A DNA stretch of 64,000 bases from Spirochaetota bacterium. Lineage in GTDB: Bacteria > Spirochaetota > UBA4802 > UBA5550. Location of the stretch: assembly GCA_003246895.1 (NCBI GenBank), contig QKCL01000036.1, positions 143,910-207,909 of the forward strand, read 5' to 3'. The notes below the pieces were generated by a model. It worked only from the letters and a program-made list of their open reading frames with translations, was not told the DNA's origin and ran no database searches. Shown here one piece after another: positions 28,746-37,762 of this stretch. Position 1 is the first letter of the stretch, and each line of letters starts with the position of its first letter. Both the position numbers and the translations under genes were made by a program.

Positions 28746-28821
28746 CCAGGGATGTGAATATTATCAGTCCTGTAATGTCTTTAAGACAAATTTCTATTCT
28801 GTATGTCTGGGATAATGATAA

Positions 28822-29409
28822 TTATTTTTTTGCCCGGATTATACTGAAAGTACCCATTATTGATTTCAGCTCTTGCATGATGCTGTCTCTGTCGAACTCA
28901 TGAACAGTCCCGGGGTCATAGTTGTGGATATTTGTTGAAGAGATGTAGAAAGATACTATGTACCATTTTTTGTTAATATATGCACTGTATGTTTCATAAT
29001 AGGCATAGTTGCCTGCTCCTGCATCCGATCCTTTGCCTCCGCTGAATGTGACATCGTTAATTTTAATGTCATCTGTTTTCTCTATCTCATCATTAATGGA
29101 AGCTGGCCTGAACTTCTTCAGTATGCCCACTGTAACGGCAGCACCGCTTAGATTGGTCTTTTTTGCAGTTGATATGTTTCTGCTTATTGTAACCACAGTG
29201 GATTTGCTTATGAGGGGGAGATAATTCATGGCATTTGCTTTTTTGTTGTCTGTTATAACCTGGAAATTTTCAGGATATTTTATGGTGAATCCATTCCCGG
29301 CTGAACTGTATTCTTTCCAGTTTCCGGTGTCGCCTGTTTTGATTGAGGATGTACCACATCCTGCTGAAAATATCAGGGCAAGAAGTGCAGCAAAAAGTAT
29401 TTTTTTCAT
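28822..29409 (-). CDS. Unknown lipoprotein
   Basis: 195 residues. Signal peptide MKKILFAALLALIFSAGC with a clear lipobox FSAGC. The mature part begins with a YSSAGNGFTIKYPENFQV segment, a pattern common in PsbP-like or uncharacterised secreted proteins that bind or display small folds, followed by mixed alpha/beta sequence with GGKGSDAGAGNYAYYETYS. No certain family. Ribosome site GGAG 8 nt before ATG. Convergent with the lipoprotein gene at 27867. Confidence 0.72.
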   Translation of the reverse strand: MKKILFAALLALIFSAGCGTSSIKTGDTGNWKEYSSAGNGFTIKYPENFQVITDNKKANAMNYLPLISKSTVVTISRNISTAKKTNLSGAAVTVGILKKFRPASINDEIEKTDDIKINDVTFSGGKGSDAGAGNYAYYETYSAYINKKWYIVSFYISSTNIHNYDPGTVHEFDRDSIMQELKSIMGTFSIIRAKK

Positions 29410-29682
29410 GGAAAGTCTCCGGACGCATTTAAGATTTTGGGCTCAGGACCGGATTTTAATTCAATCCTTTTTTAAAAGCCAAAAAATATTATATTTCACT
29501 GGTTTTTTATGTCACGTATTTTTATTGAAAAGTTTATATTTAATTATGGCGTTGAAATAAAATGGCGGCAGTTCTAGTGCTGTTATGAGGTTTTTTTCAA
29601 AAACCATTGACATATTAGAAAATTATTTTTATAAAAATGTGTTTCAGTGCTACAACAATATCATCATGAGAGGTCAGATCCA

Positions 29683-30141
29683 ATGGCAATACCATTTATT
29701 GTTAATAAACTTCTGTCAGAATTTATCCTTGTTGCGATGCTGGCTTTCCCCCATGGTACAAAGGCCGGAAAATTTATCATCGTGGACAGGTCAGGAAGAC
29801 AGGTTGAGGTAAGTTTTTCGAGAGCTGATGTCAGTTCAATAGTTGAAGGGGCACATGAATACAAAGTCATCGTTGAATCCGGAGAGCCTTCTGAAATTAC
29901 CTATCGATTTATTGACAACGGCCTCTATGGAATAAAATACGGAAACAGTGAAAAGGTGCACACCCTGGATATTATAGATTACCTGGTAAAACTTGACCGG
30001 AAAAATATTCTTTCAAATAAACAGGTTTTAAACATTAAGGGATGGGAAAAGATCGCCATAACGCCGGGTAAAGACTGGGTTGTTTTATCCCTGACTGGAA
30101 AGGGTATTTCAATATTAGTAGACAAAGGTCAGTTAAGATAG
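29683..30141 (+). CDS. Unknown exported protein
   Basis: About 152 residues from ATG 29683 (GAGAGG upstream; the track GTG at 29647 is unlikely). N-terminal hydrophobic stretch LLSEFILVAMLAFPHGTKAGK looks like a cleavable signal peptide. The mature protein is mostly beta-like with charged turns (FIIVDRSGRQVEVSFSRADV). No family recognised. It converges on the STAS gene at 30189. Confidence 0.6.
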   Translation: MAIPFIVNKLLSEFILVAMLAFPHGTKAGKFIIVDRSGRQVEVSFSRADVSSIVEGAHEYKVIVESGEPSEITYRFIDNGLYGIKYGNSEKVHTLDIIDYLVKLDRKNILSNKQVLNIKGWEKIAITPGKDWVVLSLTGKGISILVDKGQLR

Positions 30142-30188
30142 CCTTGCTGTTATCTGTTCTGCCTGATCAGGGAAGTTTTTGGAAAAAA

Positions 30189-30488
30189 TTATTTCAGGAG
30201 AGTTTCGTTGAGTGAACATAAACTCAGGAGTGATTCTATCTTTTCAGAAACTCCGGATATGGAAAAGCTGTTTCCTGACTGTTTGCAGCATTTATGAATT
30301 TTCAGAAGCAGGCTTATCCCTGTGGAATCCATGTATTCAACTTTTTCAAGATTCATCTCTATGTCCCTATCAGCACTGGAACATATCTCTTCGATAATAC
30401 CTGTAAACTCTTTAATTTGTGTTGCGTCAACTGATCCTGAGATATTCAGTATGGTAGTATTTTTTTCTTTGATAATGTTAATGTTCAT
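30189..30488 (-). CDS. STAS-domain anti-sigma-factor antagonist-like protein
   Basis: 99 residues, a single STAS domain: ILNISGSVDATQIKEF at the start and the phospho-Ser motif EYMDSTGISLLLKI in the middle. This is the SpoIIAA/RsbV fold, where unphosphorylated protein binds an anti-sigma kinase and frees its sigma factor or target. No partner kinase or phosphatase is adjacent. In spirochaetes such proteins are numerous and often orphan. A second STAS gene lies at 52584. Confidence 0.88.
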   Translation of the reverse strand: MNINIIKEKNTTILNISGSVDATQIKEFTGIIEEICSSADRDIEMNLEKVEYMDSTGISLLLKIHKCCKQSGNSFSISGVSEKIESLLSLCSLNETLLK

Positions 30489-30662
30489 AGTATTTTGCTT
30501 ATTTTTCCAAAATTATGTCCCATAAACTATTTAAGTCAACATTTTTTTGTGTTCCGCGGCCCCTATAAACTTCTTGACCATGAAATTACGGTTATAATTA
30601 ATAATATTCTATAACCTGTTTGATTGAAAAATTGAAGGCATTGTCTGAAAGGGAGTTTGAAA

Positions 30663-31253
30663 TTGGCTAAAAAAGAACTGATGATTCAGAAACGAAAGGA
30701 TATTCTAAATGCCCTGACAAGGCTTCTGGACAGACACTCCTATTCATACATATCCATGCAGGATGTTGCCGATGAGGCGGGCATTTCCAAGGGAGGGCTT
30801 CGCTATCATTTTCCAACCAAGGAGTCCCTTTTCAGGGGCCTTCTTGAAGATTTTTTTTATGACATTGAGACAGGACATCTGCAGATGCTCAGTATGCTGG
30901 AGGAGAAAGGGGACAGGGCCGTAATTTCAACACTTCTCAATATTGAAAGTTTTGTCCTCAACAAGAAAAACATTAAAGTCTTTGTGAATCTGATCCTCTA
31001 CAGTCTGGAGGTTCCCGGATTCATGGCCCCCATGAAGGATTTTTTCAGAAAACATCTTGAAATGTACAAGCAGATCATTGAACAGGCAAAGACAGATCTT
31101 CCTAAAATAGACAGGAAGGAATTTGACCTTGAATTTCTTGCCCGTATCACACAGATTATTTTTATAAGTTCAGGCCTTATAGAAGCCATTGACCCGATCA
31201 GTATGGAACCTCAGAAACTTGCACGTTATGTGCTGTCTCTTTTTACAGAGTAA
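30663..31253 (+). CDS. TetR family transcriptional regulator
   Basis: 196 residues. The N-terminal helix-turn-helix is typical: ISMQDVADEAGISKGGLRYHFPTKESLF. The ligand-binding C-terminal half is helical and shares no clear signature. The start is probably TTG at 30663, spaced 7 nt from GGGAG; the track TTG at 30657 is too close to that site. It probably represses itself or neighbours, but no adjacent divergent operon points to the target. Followed by a hairpin. Confidence 0.9.
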   Translation: MAKKELMIQKRKDILNALTRLLDRHSYSYISMQDVADEAGISKGGLRYHFPTKESLFRGLLEDFFYDIETGHLQMLSMLEEKGDRAVISTLLNIESFVLNKKNIKVFVNLILYSLEVPGFMAPMKDFFRKHLEMYKQIIEQAKTDLPKIDRKEFDLEFLARITQIIFISSGLIEAIDPISMEPQKLARYVLSLFTE

Positions 31254-31287
31254 AGAATAAATAATTTTTATGCAGGAGAGGTCTGGA

Positions 31288-31306
31288 GGCTGGCAGGAAG
31301 CCAGCC
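31288..31306 (+). terminator. Hairpin after the TetR gene
   Basis: GGCTGGC and GCCAGCC form a 7-bp G+C stem with a 5-nt loop, then CATGGTTTTGG. It lies 34 nt after the stop. Confidence 0.5.
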
Positions 31307-31323
31307 CATGGTTTTGGAAAAAG

Positions 31324-31390
31324 TCCTGCCACTGTATTATTTATACACGGATTGTATCCGTTTCTGGAAGTATTATAAACAGTGGCAGGA
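31324..31390. repeat. Nested inverted repeats between tetR and a lipoprotein gene
   Basis: TCCTGCCACTGT and ACAGTGGCAGGA are exact 12-bp reverse complements 43 nt apart, and an inner hairpin ACGGAT-TGT-ATCCGT lies between them. The structure ends 12 nt before the stop of the minus-strand lipoprotein gene, so it may be part of that gene's 3' end. A longer cruciform or small RNA is also possible. Confidence 0.4.
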
Positions 31391-31402
31391 AAGGAAGCCG
31401 AT

Positions 31403-32317
31403 TTAATTTGTCTTTACTACAAGCTGAACCTGAGAATCCGCAGTAATGTCTACACCCTCACTGCTTATGACTTTCAGTTCAATATATGTGCTCCAGAAGG
31501 AGTAGTCTGTTTCTCCGTCAAGAGATGAATCTTCTTCGTTTATTGAAATCGTTGAACCGTTCCATACATAATCCTTTACAGGTTCACCTGTACTTTCCCA
31601 TTTCTGGTAGTATGTTTCTGTCTCGTGGCCATCAATATTATAGGTTCCGTATGCTGTGAGATAAACTGTGGCGCCTGCATCAATATTCTTCAGGCTTATT
31701 GTAAAGGATGTGGGATTTTCTCCGAATTCCCATCCGAATATTGCCCTGCCGTCAACTATAAGATCCTGTATGCTGTAGGTGCCTGCGGAAAGATAATCAA
31801 CACCTGCAAAGAGTGACTCTTCGGTGTTTGTGTCATCAACTGCAACAATTACAGTTGCCTCATATTGGGTTCCGTCAACTTCAATGCTGATTGTATAGGT
31901 TTCATTTACGTCAAGAGAGGTATCGGGTATAAAGGTTATTACACCTGTGGATGAGTTTACTACTATGGTGCCTGAAATTTCATTTCCGGAGTTATCAGTA
32001 AGTGTTATTTCTACATTATTGGCAAGGGACCATGTTCCTTCTTCGTTCTGTGTGGTCAGATTCAGTTCACTTCCGTTAATTGTAATGTTCCCGTCGTTAG
32101 TGCTGATGGAAATGTTGCCGTTTACTACGGATATGCTGCTGTTGCTGGAAACTCCTGATCCGTCAGTGCTTCCGCCGCTGTCATTTGTCACCGTAGTTGA
32201 TGAAACGGTTCCATCATATGTTGTGGAGCCTGAACTGCTTCCTCCTCCGGAGCATGCAATTGTGGCAATCATCTGCAGTGAAATTGCAGTGAGGAATAAT
32301 AATCTGAATGTTTTCAT
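31403..32317 (-). CDS. Low-complexity Ser/Thr/Gly lipoprotein with Ig-like domain
   Basis: 304 residues. Lipobox at IATIAC, then a Gly/Ser/Thr-rich linker (SGGGSSSGSTTYDGTVSS and on to about residue 75). The next part contains beta-strands and the FIPDTSLDVNETYTISIEVDG element typical of bacterial Ig-like (SbsA/Big_5-type) domains, then an unrecognised C-terminal domain with repeated aromatic/Asn residues. Surface display or adhesion is likely but not proven. Ribosome site GGAGG before ATG. Confidence 0.75.
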   Translation of the reverse strand: MKTFRLLFLTAISLQMIATIACSGGGSSSGSTTYDGTVSSTTVTNDSGGSTDGSGVSSNSSISVVNGNISISTNDGNITINGSELNLTTQNEEGTWSLANNVEITLTDNSGNEISGTIVVNSSTGVITFIPDTSLDVNETYTISIEVDGTQYEATVIVAVDDTNTEESLFAGVDYLSAGTYSIQDLIVDGRAIFGWEFGENPTSFTISLKNIDAGATVYLTAYGTYNIDGHETETYYQKWESTGEPVKDYVWNGSTISINEEDSSLDGETDYSFWSTYIELKVISSEGVDITADSQVQLVVKTN

Positions 32318-32397
32318 GGGCAGCCTCCGTGCTATGGGACTTGTTGGACTCTAATTAAGTAATTATACTAATAAAATAGAGCAGGGGAATCGTCAAT

Positions 32398-32425
32398 AAA
32401 AAAAAGCCCATGCGGGCTTTTTTTT
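32398..32425. terminator. Intrinsic terminator, bidirectional
   Basis: AAAAAAAAGCCC and GGGCTTTTTTTT flank a 4-nt loop, an almost symmetrical stem with long A- and T-runs, so it can end transcripts in both directions. It sits 80 nt upstream of the lipoprotein start and 336 nt below the methyltransferase stop, so it probably shields the lipoprotein promoter from read-through. The other bases of 32318-32760 show no gene. Confidence 0.75.
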
Positions 32426-32760
32426 ATTGTAAAAAGTGTTTTTTTTGAAAAAAGAACCTTTTCTGCATATGAAAACATGACACAATTTATATTTTGTGTT
32501 ATTTAGAAAGGCAGATCTCCTTCAGAATATCAGAAATGAAGTATGGGATGGTCATTCTGAATTATGCGTTCGGACCATGATATTTACTGCTATTTTTAGT
32601 TTTTACAGGTGCTGCGATAATTCAGTCATGAATTCTGACCCACACGAAATAAGATTACGGCGAATATTTCAGGTATGGCCGTAGTTCAAAGGGCGGATGA
32701 ATTAGTTGAAGAAATCTGAATATTGCAGGTTTAATGGATTATTATGCGCAGGCCCGTGGG

Positions 32761-33480
32761 TTAATTTTTTAATCCCATAAGAGTGATCAATCCGTTTTCA
32801 TTATTGCAGAAACTTATATTAAAGCCGCAGCTGGATAGAATTTCTTTGATAGTTTTTTCAGGTATTACAGTTTTTCTGTATGTTCCCGTTTTTTGAATCC
32901 AGCTGTCTTCTTCCTTCTCATGTACAATATCATAGACATCTATATAATCTCCATGATGTTCCAGGAAACATGTGAATATTCTCTCTGCATCACTTTTAAC
33001 AGGAATGAACCTTTTTTCTCCTTCCAGTGCAAACGTCAGGTCTCTGAAGGTGAGGATCAGTTTTCCATCTGCGGTTAGTTCATGATAGGAGTTGGAAACC
33101 AGTTTCTTGACTGACTCAAGATCAGGTAAATGTGTTAGAGTATCTCCCATGCATACTATCAGTTCAGGCTTCAGTCCGGCGTAGGCTTCAAAGTTAAGGA
33201 TGTCGTCTTCAATAATTTTTATGTTGTATCTGGTGTGGTCAATTTCATTCAGCAGTGACCTGCAGAAGTCTACTGCAACAACATTAAAACCTGCCATGGA
33301 CAGAGGAATTGACTGAATGCCGGATCCTGCACCGAGGTCTATGGCTGTACCCGATGAAACAGGGCTTATTCCATGGGATGTGAAGAAGGCTGAATTTTTT
33401 TTTATACTTTCATCAATCCCTCCTGTCATCCATGTATAAAAAGAAGCCAGATGTTTATTGTAATGATTTTGAGTGGTCAT
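32761..33480 (-). CDS. Class I SAM methyltransferase
   Basis: 239 residues. Motif I AIDLGAGSGIQSIPL, motif II VVAVDFCRS, then IIEDDIL and CMGDTLTHL, the typical series of a Rossmann methyltransferase. The C-terminal half looks beta-rich (GTYRKTVIPEKTIKEI). Substrate cannot be read. Start ATG behind GGAG at 8 nt. Single gene. Confidence 0.82.
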   Translation of the reverse strand: MTTQNHYNKHLASFYTWMTGGIDESIKKNSAFFTSHGISPVSSGTAIDLGAGSGIQSIPLSMAGFNVVAVDFCRSLLNEIDHTRYNIKIIEDDILNFEAYAGLKPELIVCMGDTLTHLPDLESVKKLVSNSYHELTADGKLILTFRDLTFALEGEKRFIPVKSDAERIFTCFLEHHGDYIDVYDIVHEKEEDSWIQKTGTYRKTVIPEKTIKEILSSCGFNISFCNNENGLITLMGLKN

Positions 33481-33607
33481 AGATTATCTCCATGGTTTGG
33501 GGTTTGGAATCATCAATAAGGGATGTACCATCTTGTTAAGCTTATAGTACAAAAGCTGTAATGGGGGGCATCTCTCCTGCCATTAAATATTCCGTTCAGT
33601 TCTGTTT

Positions 33608-34018
33608 CTATTGATTCAGTAAGGACAGATGTCCTGATAATTCAAGTACACGGTTTCTGACTATTTTTATTTTTTCGCTAACTCTCATTGGTATGTATAC
33701 TGTTCCTTCAAGTTTGTCATAGATCGAATCTATGGATTTAAATTCAAGGTCACGGTACTTGATCCATGCCTTCTGGGATAGTTTGAGTCTGATTCTTTGC
33801 TGTACTTCCAGTCTGCTGCTGAGTTTTTTATATATGATATTCAGTTCCCTGTCCCACTGTTTATATGCCGCAGAGGCGCATCCCGTCATTCCGGCAGTGG
33901 TCATGTTTGATTCAATTGAAAGACACTTATTGAGTTCAATGTCAATGGCATGTTTTACCCTATTTTCAGCAAAGAGTGCAGAACTCAGCGCAAGTATCAT
34001 AATAAATGTAAATCTCAT
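33608..34018 (-). CDS. Exported DUF1311 (LprI-like) protein
   Basis: 136 residues with a signal peptide (MRFTFIMILALSSALFAEN). The mature part has the DUF1311/LprI pattern: a first Cys in NKCLSIESN, a second in TGCASAAYKQWDRELNIIYKKL, and the SQKAWIKYRD signature. LprI of mycobacteria inhibits lysozyme, but most family members are unstudied, so that role is only a possibility here. No lipobox. Start behind AGAGGA. Confidence 0.82.
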   Translation of the reverse strand: MRFTFIMILALSSALFAENRVKHAIDIELNKCLSIESNMTTAGMTGCASAAYKQWDRELNIIYKKLSSRLEVQQRIRLKLSQKAWIKYRDLEFKSIDSIYDKLEGTVYIPMRVSEKIKIVRNRVLELSGHLSLLNQ

Positions 34019-35014
34019 TTTAGTCCTCTTGATGGTAGAATTTATATTTTGCAGTCAGAATCAGTAATATAGCAAGCTATATATTTGTGTAACTTAATGA
34101 GTGTCAGTGTAAAATATGAGTATTTAATTTCAGCAAGATGTTATATTCTTTTTAATACAAATGCCAGTGATCCCTTTTTTCGTCTGAGGCATGATCCATT
34201 CTGTGAATTGATGCACTTTATTCTGTAAAGATAGAGATCTCTGCCTCTGAATTTCTATGTAAATAATTCCTCTGCCCTGTCCCTGTAAAGCTTTATGATT
34301 CCAGATCCAGCCCGGCATCCATGTAATCATCAACTACGGTATTACTTGTTGAATTCATTCATGCCGGTTATTTTGCTCTCTGCAGGAAGAATGATATCAG
34401 AACTCTTTGATTTGTATTAGTCGGCAAAGAGCAATGAATTTATTGCCTGATTGCCATCTGAATCTGTTTTAACTTTGTATTTTATAAATGAATGATGCTG
34501 TGAATCAAGTCCAGTTCGAGATTATTTTCAGCCGTTTTAAGGACGTACCTTCTGTTGTTTTTCAGAATTTTGCAGGTGCATTTATTCCTTCATGCAAATT
34601 ATATATCAGGATGCATTTTTGTATGGATATAAAGTAAAGCAACATTTTTTTAGTGGGAATAAAAGTGAAATCTGATAACGCAACCGAGGGAGACCCCAAA
34701 AGAAAAATGAGAGGTGTGAAACAGCCAGCCCTTGCGTTGAGTTTATCCATTGCCCGGCCATTTTAGTCATCTGTATCGGGCTGGGGGTTATTACAGAAGG
34801 GGGGTGTTTTTGAAGCATAATTAGTAATAATAAAGATATTAGCTGCAGCAGTAGTATAAATTAGTAAGAAAAAAGTGGGGGAGACTATCAGACTCACAAG
34901 GTTTGTGGAAGTGTAGCTTCCCAAAGTGAAGAAACGTGAATTGCTGTCATGTGTTTCATAGGCGTAGACCCGGAGATTATTGTGCTGTTCCCGGGGACTG
35001 TTTCCCGGTACTTG
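34019..35014. other. About 1 kb without a supportable gene
   Basis: The ORFs listed here are short, lack ribosome sites or overlap each other. Most of the stretch is AT-rich and unstructured. One part, about 34680-34810, is richer in G+C and contains CCAGCCC at 34725 and GGGCTGG at 34778 as a loose inverted pair. Near the right end GGAAG-TGTAG-CTTCC and CCGGG-8 nt-CCCGG make small hairpins; the last one ends a few nt beyond the stop of the 35015 gene and may be its 3' structure. No tRNA, riboswitch or transposase remnant could be named. Confidence 0.5.
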
Positions 35015-35521
35015 TTAAGGTTTCCTGAGAGTGTCAGGGTAGAGTTTTTTTATGCAGTCCGGGCACAGGCTGTGTGAAAACAGAACCTTCGATTTTGATG
35101 CAATGTATTTATCCACCCTTTCCCAGTAGCCTCTGTCGTCTCTTATTTTCATGCATGACGAGCATATGGGGATTATTCCTCTAAGCTGGTTCAGTTCTTC
35201 TATTGTTTCCTGAAGTTCTGTGTTTTTTTTCTTTAAAATGAAATTCAGCCTGTTTGTTTCGTTCCATCTCCTTACAAAGAAAAATGCGAAGTAAAACATC
35301 AGAAATATTGAAACTATAATCAGTTCATCAAGTTCATACTCTTCATGATTATGGGCAAATTTCACAAATGCTTCCAGAAGATCAAGTTTTCTGGATATGA
35401 AAAAAACAGCTGAACATAGGATTAAGAGGGTAAGACCTTTTAAAAACAAAAATTTTTTGATTGATGGTCTGGCCGCATAACCGGTTGATTTTGAATTACT
35501 TTCAGATTCTTTTTTATTCAT
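35015..35521 (-). CDS. Two-helix membrane protein with coiled coil and double-CxxC tail
   Basis: 168 residues. Two membrane helices (about 28-43 and 68-85) with a short His/Glu-rich loop (HNHEEYELDE), then a coiled coil (LKKKNTELQETIEELNQLR), and a C-terminal tail IPICSSCMKIRD...YWERV...SHSLCPDCIKKLY. This tail matches the end of the large sensor at 23401 almost residue for residue at its conserved positions. Its small size leaves the tail as the only candidate functional part. The HNHEE loop could bind metal, an inference. Start behind AGAGGA. Confidence 0.8.
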   Translation of the reverse strand: MNKKESESNSKSTGYAARPSIKKFLFLKGLTLLILCSAVFFISRKLDLLEAFVKFAHNHEEYELDELIIVSIFLMFYFAFFFVRRWNETNRLNFILKKKNTELQETIEELNQLRGIIPICSSCMKIRDDRGYWERVDKYIASKSKVLFSHSLCPDCIKKLYPDTLRKP

Positions 35522-35730
35522 TTTATAAAATCCTCTGAATTTTATTTGGCGAATAGTGATATGTAATAAGCTGAAAATAATATATTTTCCTTCATTTTTA
35601 TAAAAAATGTCATTTATTATGATTAAAAACCCATAAAACTGTTAGTCTGGGATGTTTCTGTATATGCTTAATAATCTATAATGAGACATAATTTGTTAAT
35701 CTTTTTTTAATTCCTTCCGAAAATATCAGC

Positions 35731-36663
35731 ATGGGACAGTTTTCTACATTTAAACGGTTTATTGTATCGGTTGTTTTTATTTTTCTTTTCCAGGGATATC
35801 TGTTTTCAGGGGAAATAATACAGCTTGAGAATCTTGATTACAAAAATTCTGCGCTGAAATCAATACGTCAGGATATAAATAAATCTATCTATACCATAAA
35901 GAGCAGGCGTCCTGAATCAAATCTTCCTGACCTGAAGTTCTATAAATATAAAATGAGGGCAGGGGATAATTTCTGGAACGTACTTTCAAAGTGTGCGCTT
36001 GACATGGACACTCTCATGTCTGTTAACGACCTCTCGAGTCCCGCACAGGTCGGGCCGGGCAGCACGGTTTTTATTCCCAATATGAGGGGAGTAATCGTGG
36101 CAGGCAATAATCTTGTGGCACTTAAAAATGTAATGGTCAGTGAAAAGATAGATATCAGGTATATCCTTAAAGTAAACAACATTAAAAACGTCACAAAGAT
36201 GTTTCTCTTTGTGCCGTGCGGAAAGGTGACTAAAATTGAAAGGTCCCTGTTTCTGGGCTCTGCATTTCTCAAACCCATAAAAAAAGGGATTCTCACATCG
36301 GGTTTCGGCACAAGGCGTAACCCATTTGATGCACGGAAGAGTGAGTTCCACCGTGGAGTGGATATCGGGTGCCCCATGAATACGGATATCTTTGCGGCAA
36401 GGGCAGGGCGGGTTGTATTTGCAGGATATCAGGGAGGTTACGGCAAGGTGGTAGTCATTGAACACGAGTATGGTTACAGAACCTATTACGGCCATCTGAG
36501 CAGGATCCTCGTGAAAAAAGATGACCCCATCAATTCATTGCAGCTCATAGGCAAGTCCGGGAACACGGGCAGGTCAACGGGGCCGCACCTTCACTTTGAG
36601 ATACGGAAAAACGGAAGATCCCTCAATCCCAGATCATTTGTTGTGTTTAATCATCACCACTGA
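35731..36663 (+). CDS. LysM plus M23 peptidase, exported
   Basis: 310 residues. Signal sequence (FIVSVVFIFLFQGYLFSG), then LysM-like YKMRAGDNFWNVLSKC..VGPGSTVFIPN (about 70-115), then an M23 domain (about 190-305). The zinc and catalytic residues are intact: FHRGVD (H207, D211), YYGHLS and PHLHFEI (H286, H288). It should be a metallo-endopeptidase that cuts peptidoglycan cross-links, anchored to the wall through LysM. The last 17 nt overlap the convergent ispG end. Ends in HHH, unusual but in-frame and natural. Ribosome site is weak. Confidence 0.9.
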   Translation: MGQFSTFKRFIVSVVFIFLFQGYLFSGEIIQLENLDYKNSALKSIRQDINKSIYTIKSRRPESNLPDLKFYKYKMRAGDNFWNVLSKCALDMDTLMSVNDLSSPAQVGPGSTVFIPNMRGVIVAGNNLVALKNVMVSEKIDIRYILKVNNIKNVTKMFLFVPCGKVTKIERSLFLGSAFLKPIKKGILTSGFGTRRNPFDARKSEFHRGVDIGCPMNTDIFAARAGRVVFAGYQGGYGKVVVIEHEYGYRTYYGHLSRILVKKDDPINSLQLIGKSGNTGRSTGPHLHFEIRKNGRSLNPRSFVVFNHHH

Positions 36664-37741
36664 GGGTGTTTTCAATAAGCTGCAGGAGAGTCGGCATTGC
36701 TTCGCCGTACTCAACTGTTTCAATTTTTGTACCCTTTGCAAAAATCATTACCTTCCCGTTCTGGCATCCGGCGAGTCCGAAATCCGCTTCCGATGCCTCT
36801 CCGGGGCCGTTAACTTCACATCCCATTACGGCAATGACAATTTTTCGGTTCCTGCTTTCCAGGGATGCCTGGAATTTTTCAAGTACTGCCGCTTCTGTTT
36901 CCATTGCGAGGGAGAGTATGTCAAGTTTAGGAGATGTCCGCCCGCATGTTGGGCACGATATTATCTTAACGGGATTGTATCTCAGGTTCAGTGATTCCAG
37001 AATTTTTTTACCTGCATGTATCTCATCGACCGGGTCACCTGTCATGGATACACGGATTGTATCACCTATTCCGTCTAGAAGCAGGTTTCCGATGGCAATT
37101 GAGCTCTGTACAATTGAGTTCAGACCATAGCCGGCTTCAGTAAGTCCAAGGTGAATCGGATAGTCTCTCCTCTCCGACATGAGCCTGTTTGCCTCTATGG
37201 TATCAAAAATGTCTGAGGATTTAATGGAAATCACTATATCGTCGAAGTCCAGTCTCTCAAGTATTTCTATGTGGTCAATGGCGGATTTCACAAGATTTTC
37301 AGGAGTCGGGTGGTCGTACTTCTTCCTGTCAATGGACCCTCCGTTAACGCCGATTCTTATGGGGATTCTGTTCTGTTTTGCAGCGGTGACAACCTCCTTT
37401 ACTTTCCACTCTTCACCTATGTTTCCCGGATTTATTCGTATCTTCGAAATTCCAGCATCGATTGCCTCAAGGGCCAGAGTGTAATCAAAATGTATGTCCG
37501 CAACAAGGGGCAGCTTTGCCTGTTTTATTATTTCTCTGAGATGGGGTATTGAATTCCTGTTCTTTACTGCCAGACGCACTATCTGTGCTCCTGCATTCTT
37601 CAGTCTTTCAATCTGGGTCATGGTGGCTTCAGTGTCGTCAATTGGCGTGTTTGTCATTGACTGAAGAACCACCGGGGAGGTTCCTCCAATGGGCACGCTC
37701 CCGGCATTTACTGTTCTTGTTGTTTTTCGTCTAATCTGCAT
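36647..37741 (-). CDS. ispG: IspG, 4-hydroxy-3-methylbut-2-enyl diphosphate synthase
   Basis: 364 residues. It converts MEcPP to HMBPP in the MEP isoprenoid pathway with a [4Fe-4S] cluster. N-terminal PIGGTSPVVLQSMTNTPIDD and IRINPGNIG are diagnostic; the cluster ligands are CPTC (C263, C266) and GCEVNGPGEA (C308). The gap between the two Cys sites is about ten residues longer than in E. coli. It uses a two-electron reductant, probably ferredoxin, fitting the Rnf-rich metabolism. It starts 21 nt after the SSS symporter stop and is probably the last gene of M24-SSS-ispG. Ribosome site weak. Confidence 0.97.
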   Translation of the reverse strand: MQIRRKTTRTVNAGSVPIGGTSPVVLQSMTNTPIDDTEATMTQIERLKNAGAQIVRLAVKNRNSIPHLREIIKQAKLPLVADIHFDYTLALEAIDAGISKIRINPGNIGEEWKVKEVVTAAKQNRIPIRIGVNGGSIDRKKYDHPTPENLVKSAIDHIEILERLDFDDIVISIKSSDIFDTIEANRLMSERRDYPIHLGLTEAGYGLNSIVQSSIAIGNLLLDGIGDTIRVSMTGDPVDEIHAGKKILESLNLRYNPVKIISCPTCGRTSPKLDILSLAMETEAAVLEKFQASLESRNRKIVIAVMGCEVNGPGEASEADFGLAGCQNGKVMIFAKGTKIETVEYGEAMPTLLQLIENTLSGDD

Positions 37742-37762
37742 TTTGTCTGCTCTGTAGTGAGG

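Noticed and set aside
28594-28815. 73-residue + ORF
   Set aside because: Spans the 12-bp inverted repeat, no ribosome site, low-complexity sequence.
34562-34818. Overlapping 62- and 70-residue minus ORFs
   Set aside because: Two frames of the same G+C-richer patch; neither has a ribosome site or recognisable sequence.
34900-35010. Possible riboswitch (small hairpins, GGAAG-CTTCC, conserved-looking purines)
   Set aside because: Does not match GEMM, TPP, cobalamin or other consensus I know; it also lies downstream, not upstream, of the nearest gene on the minus strand.
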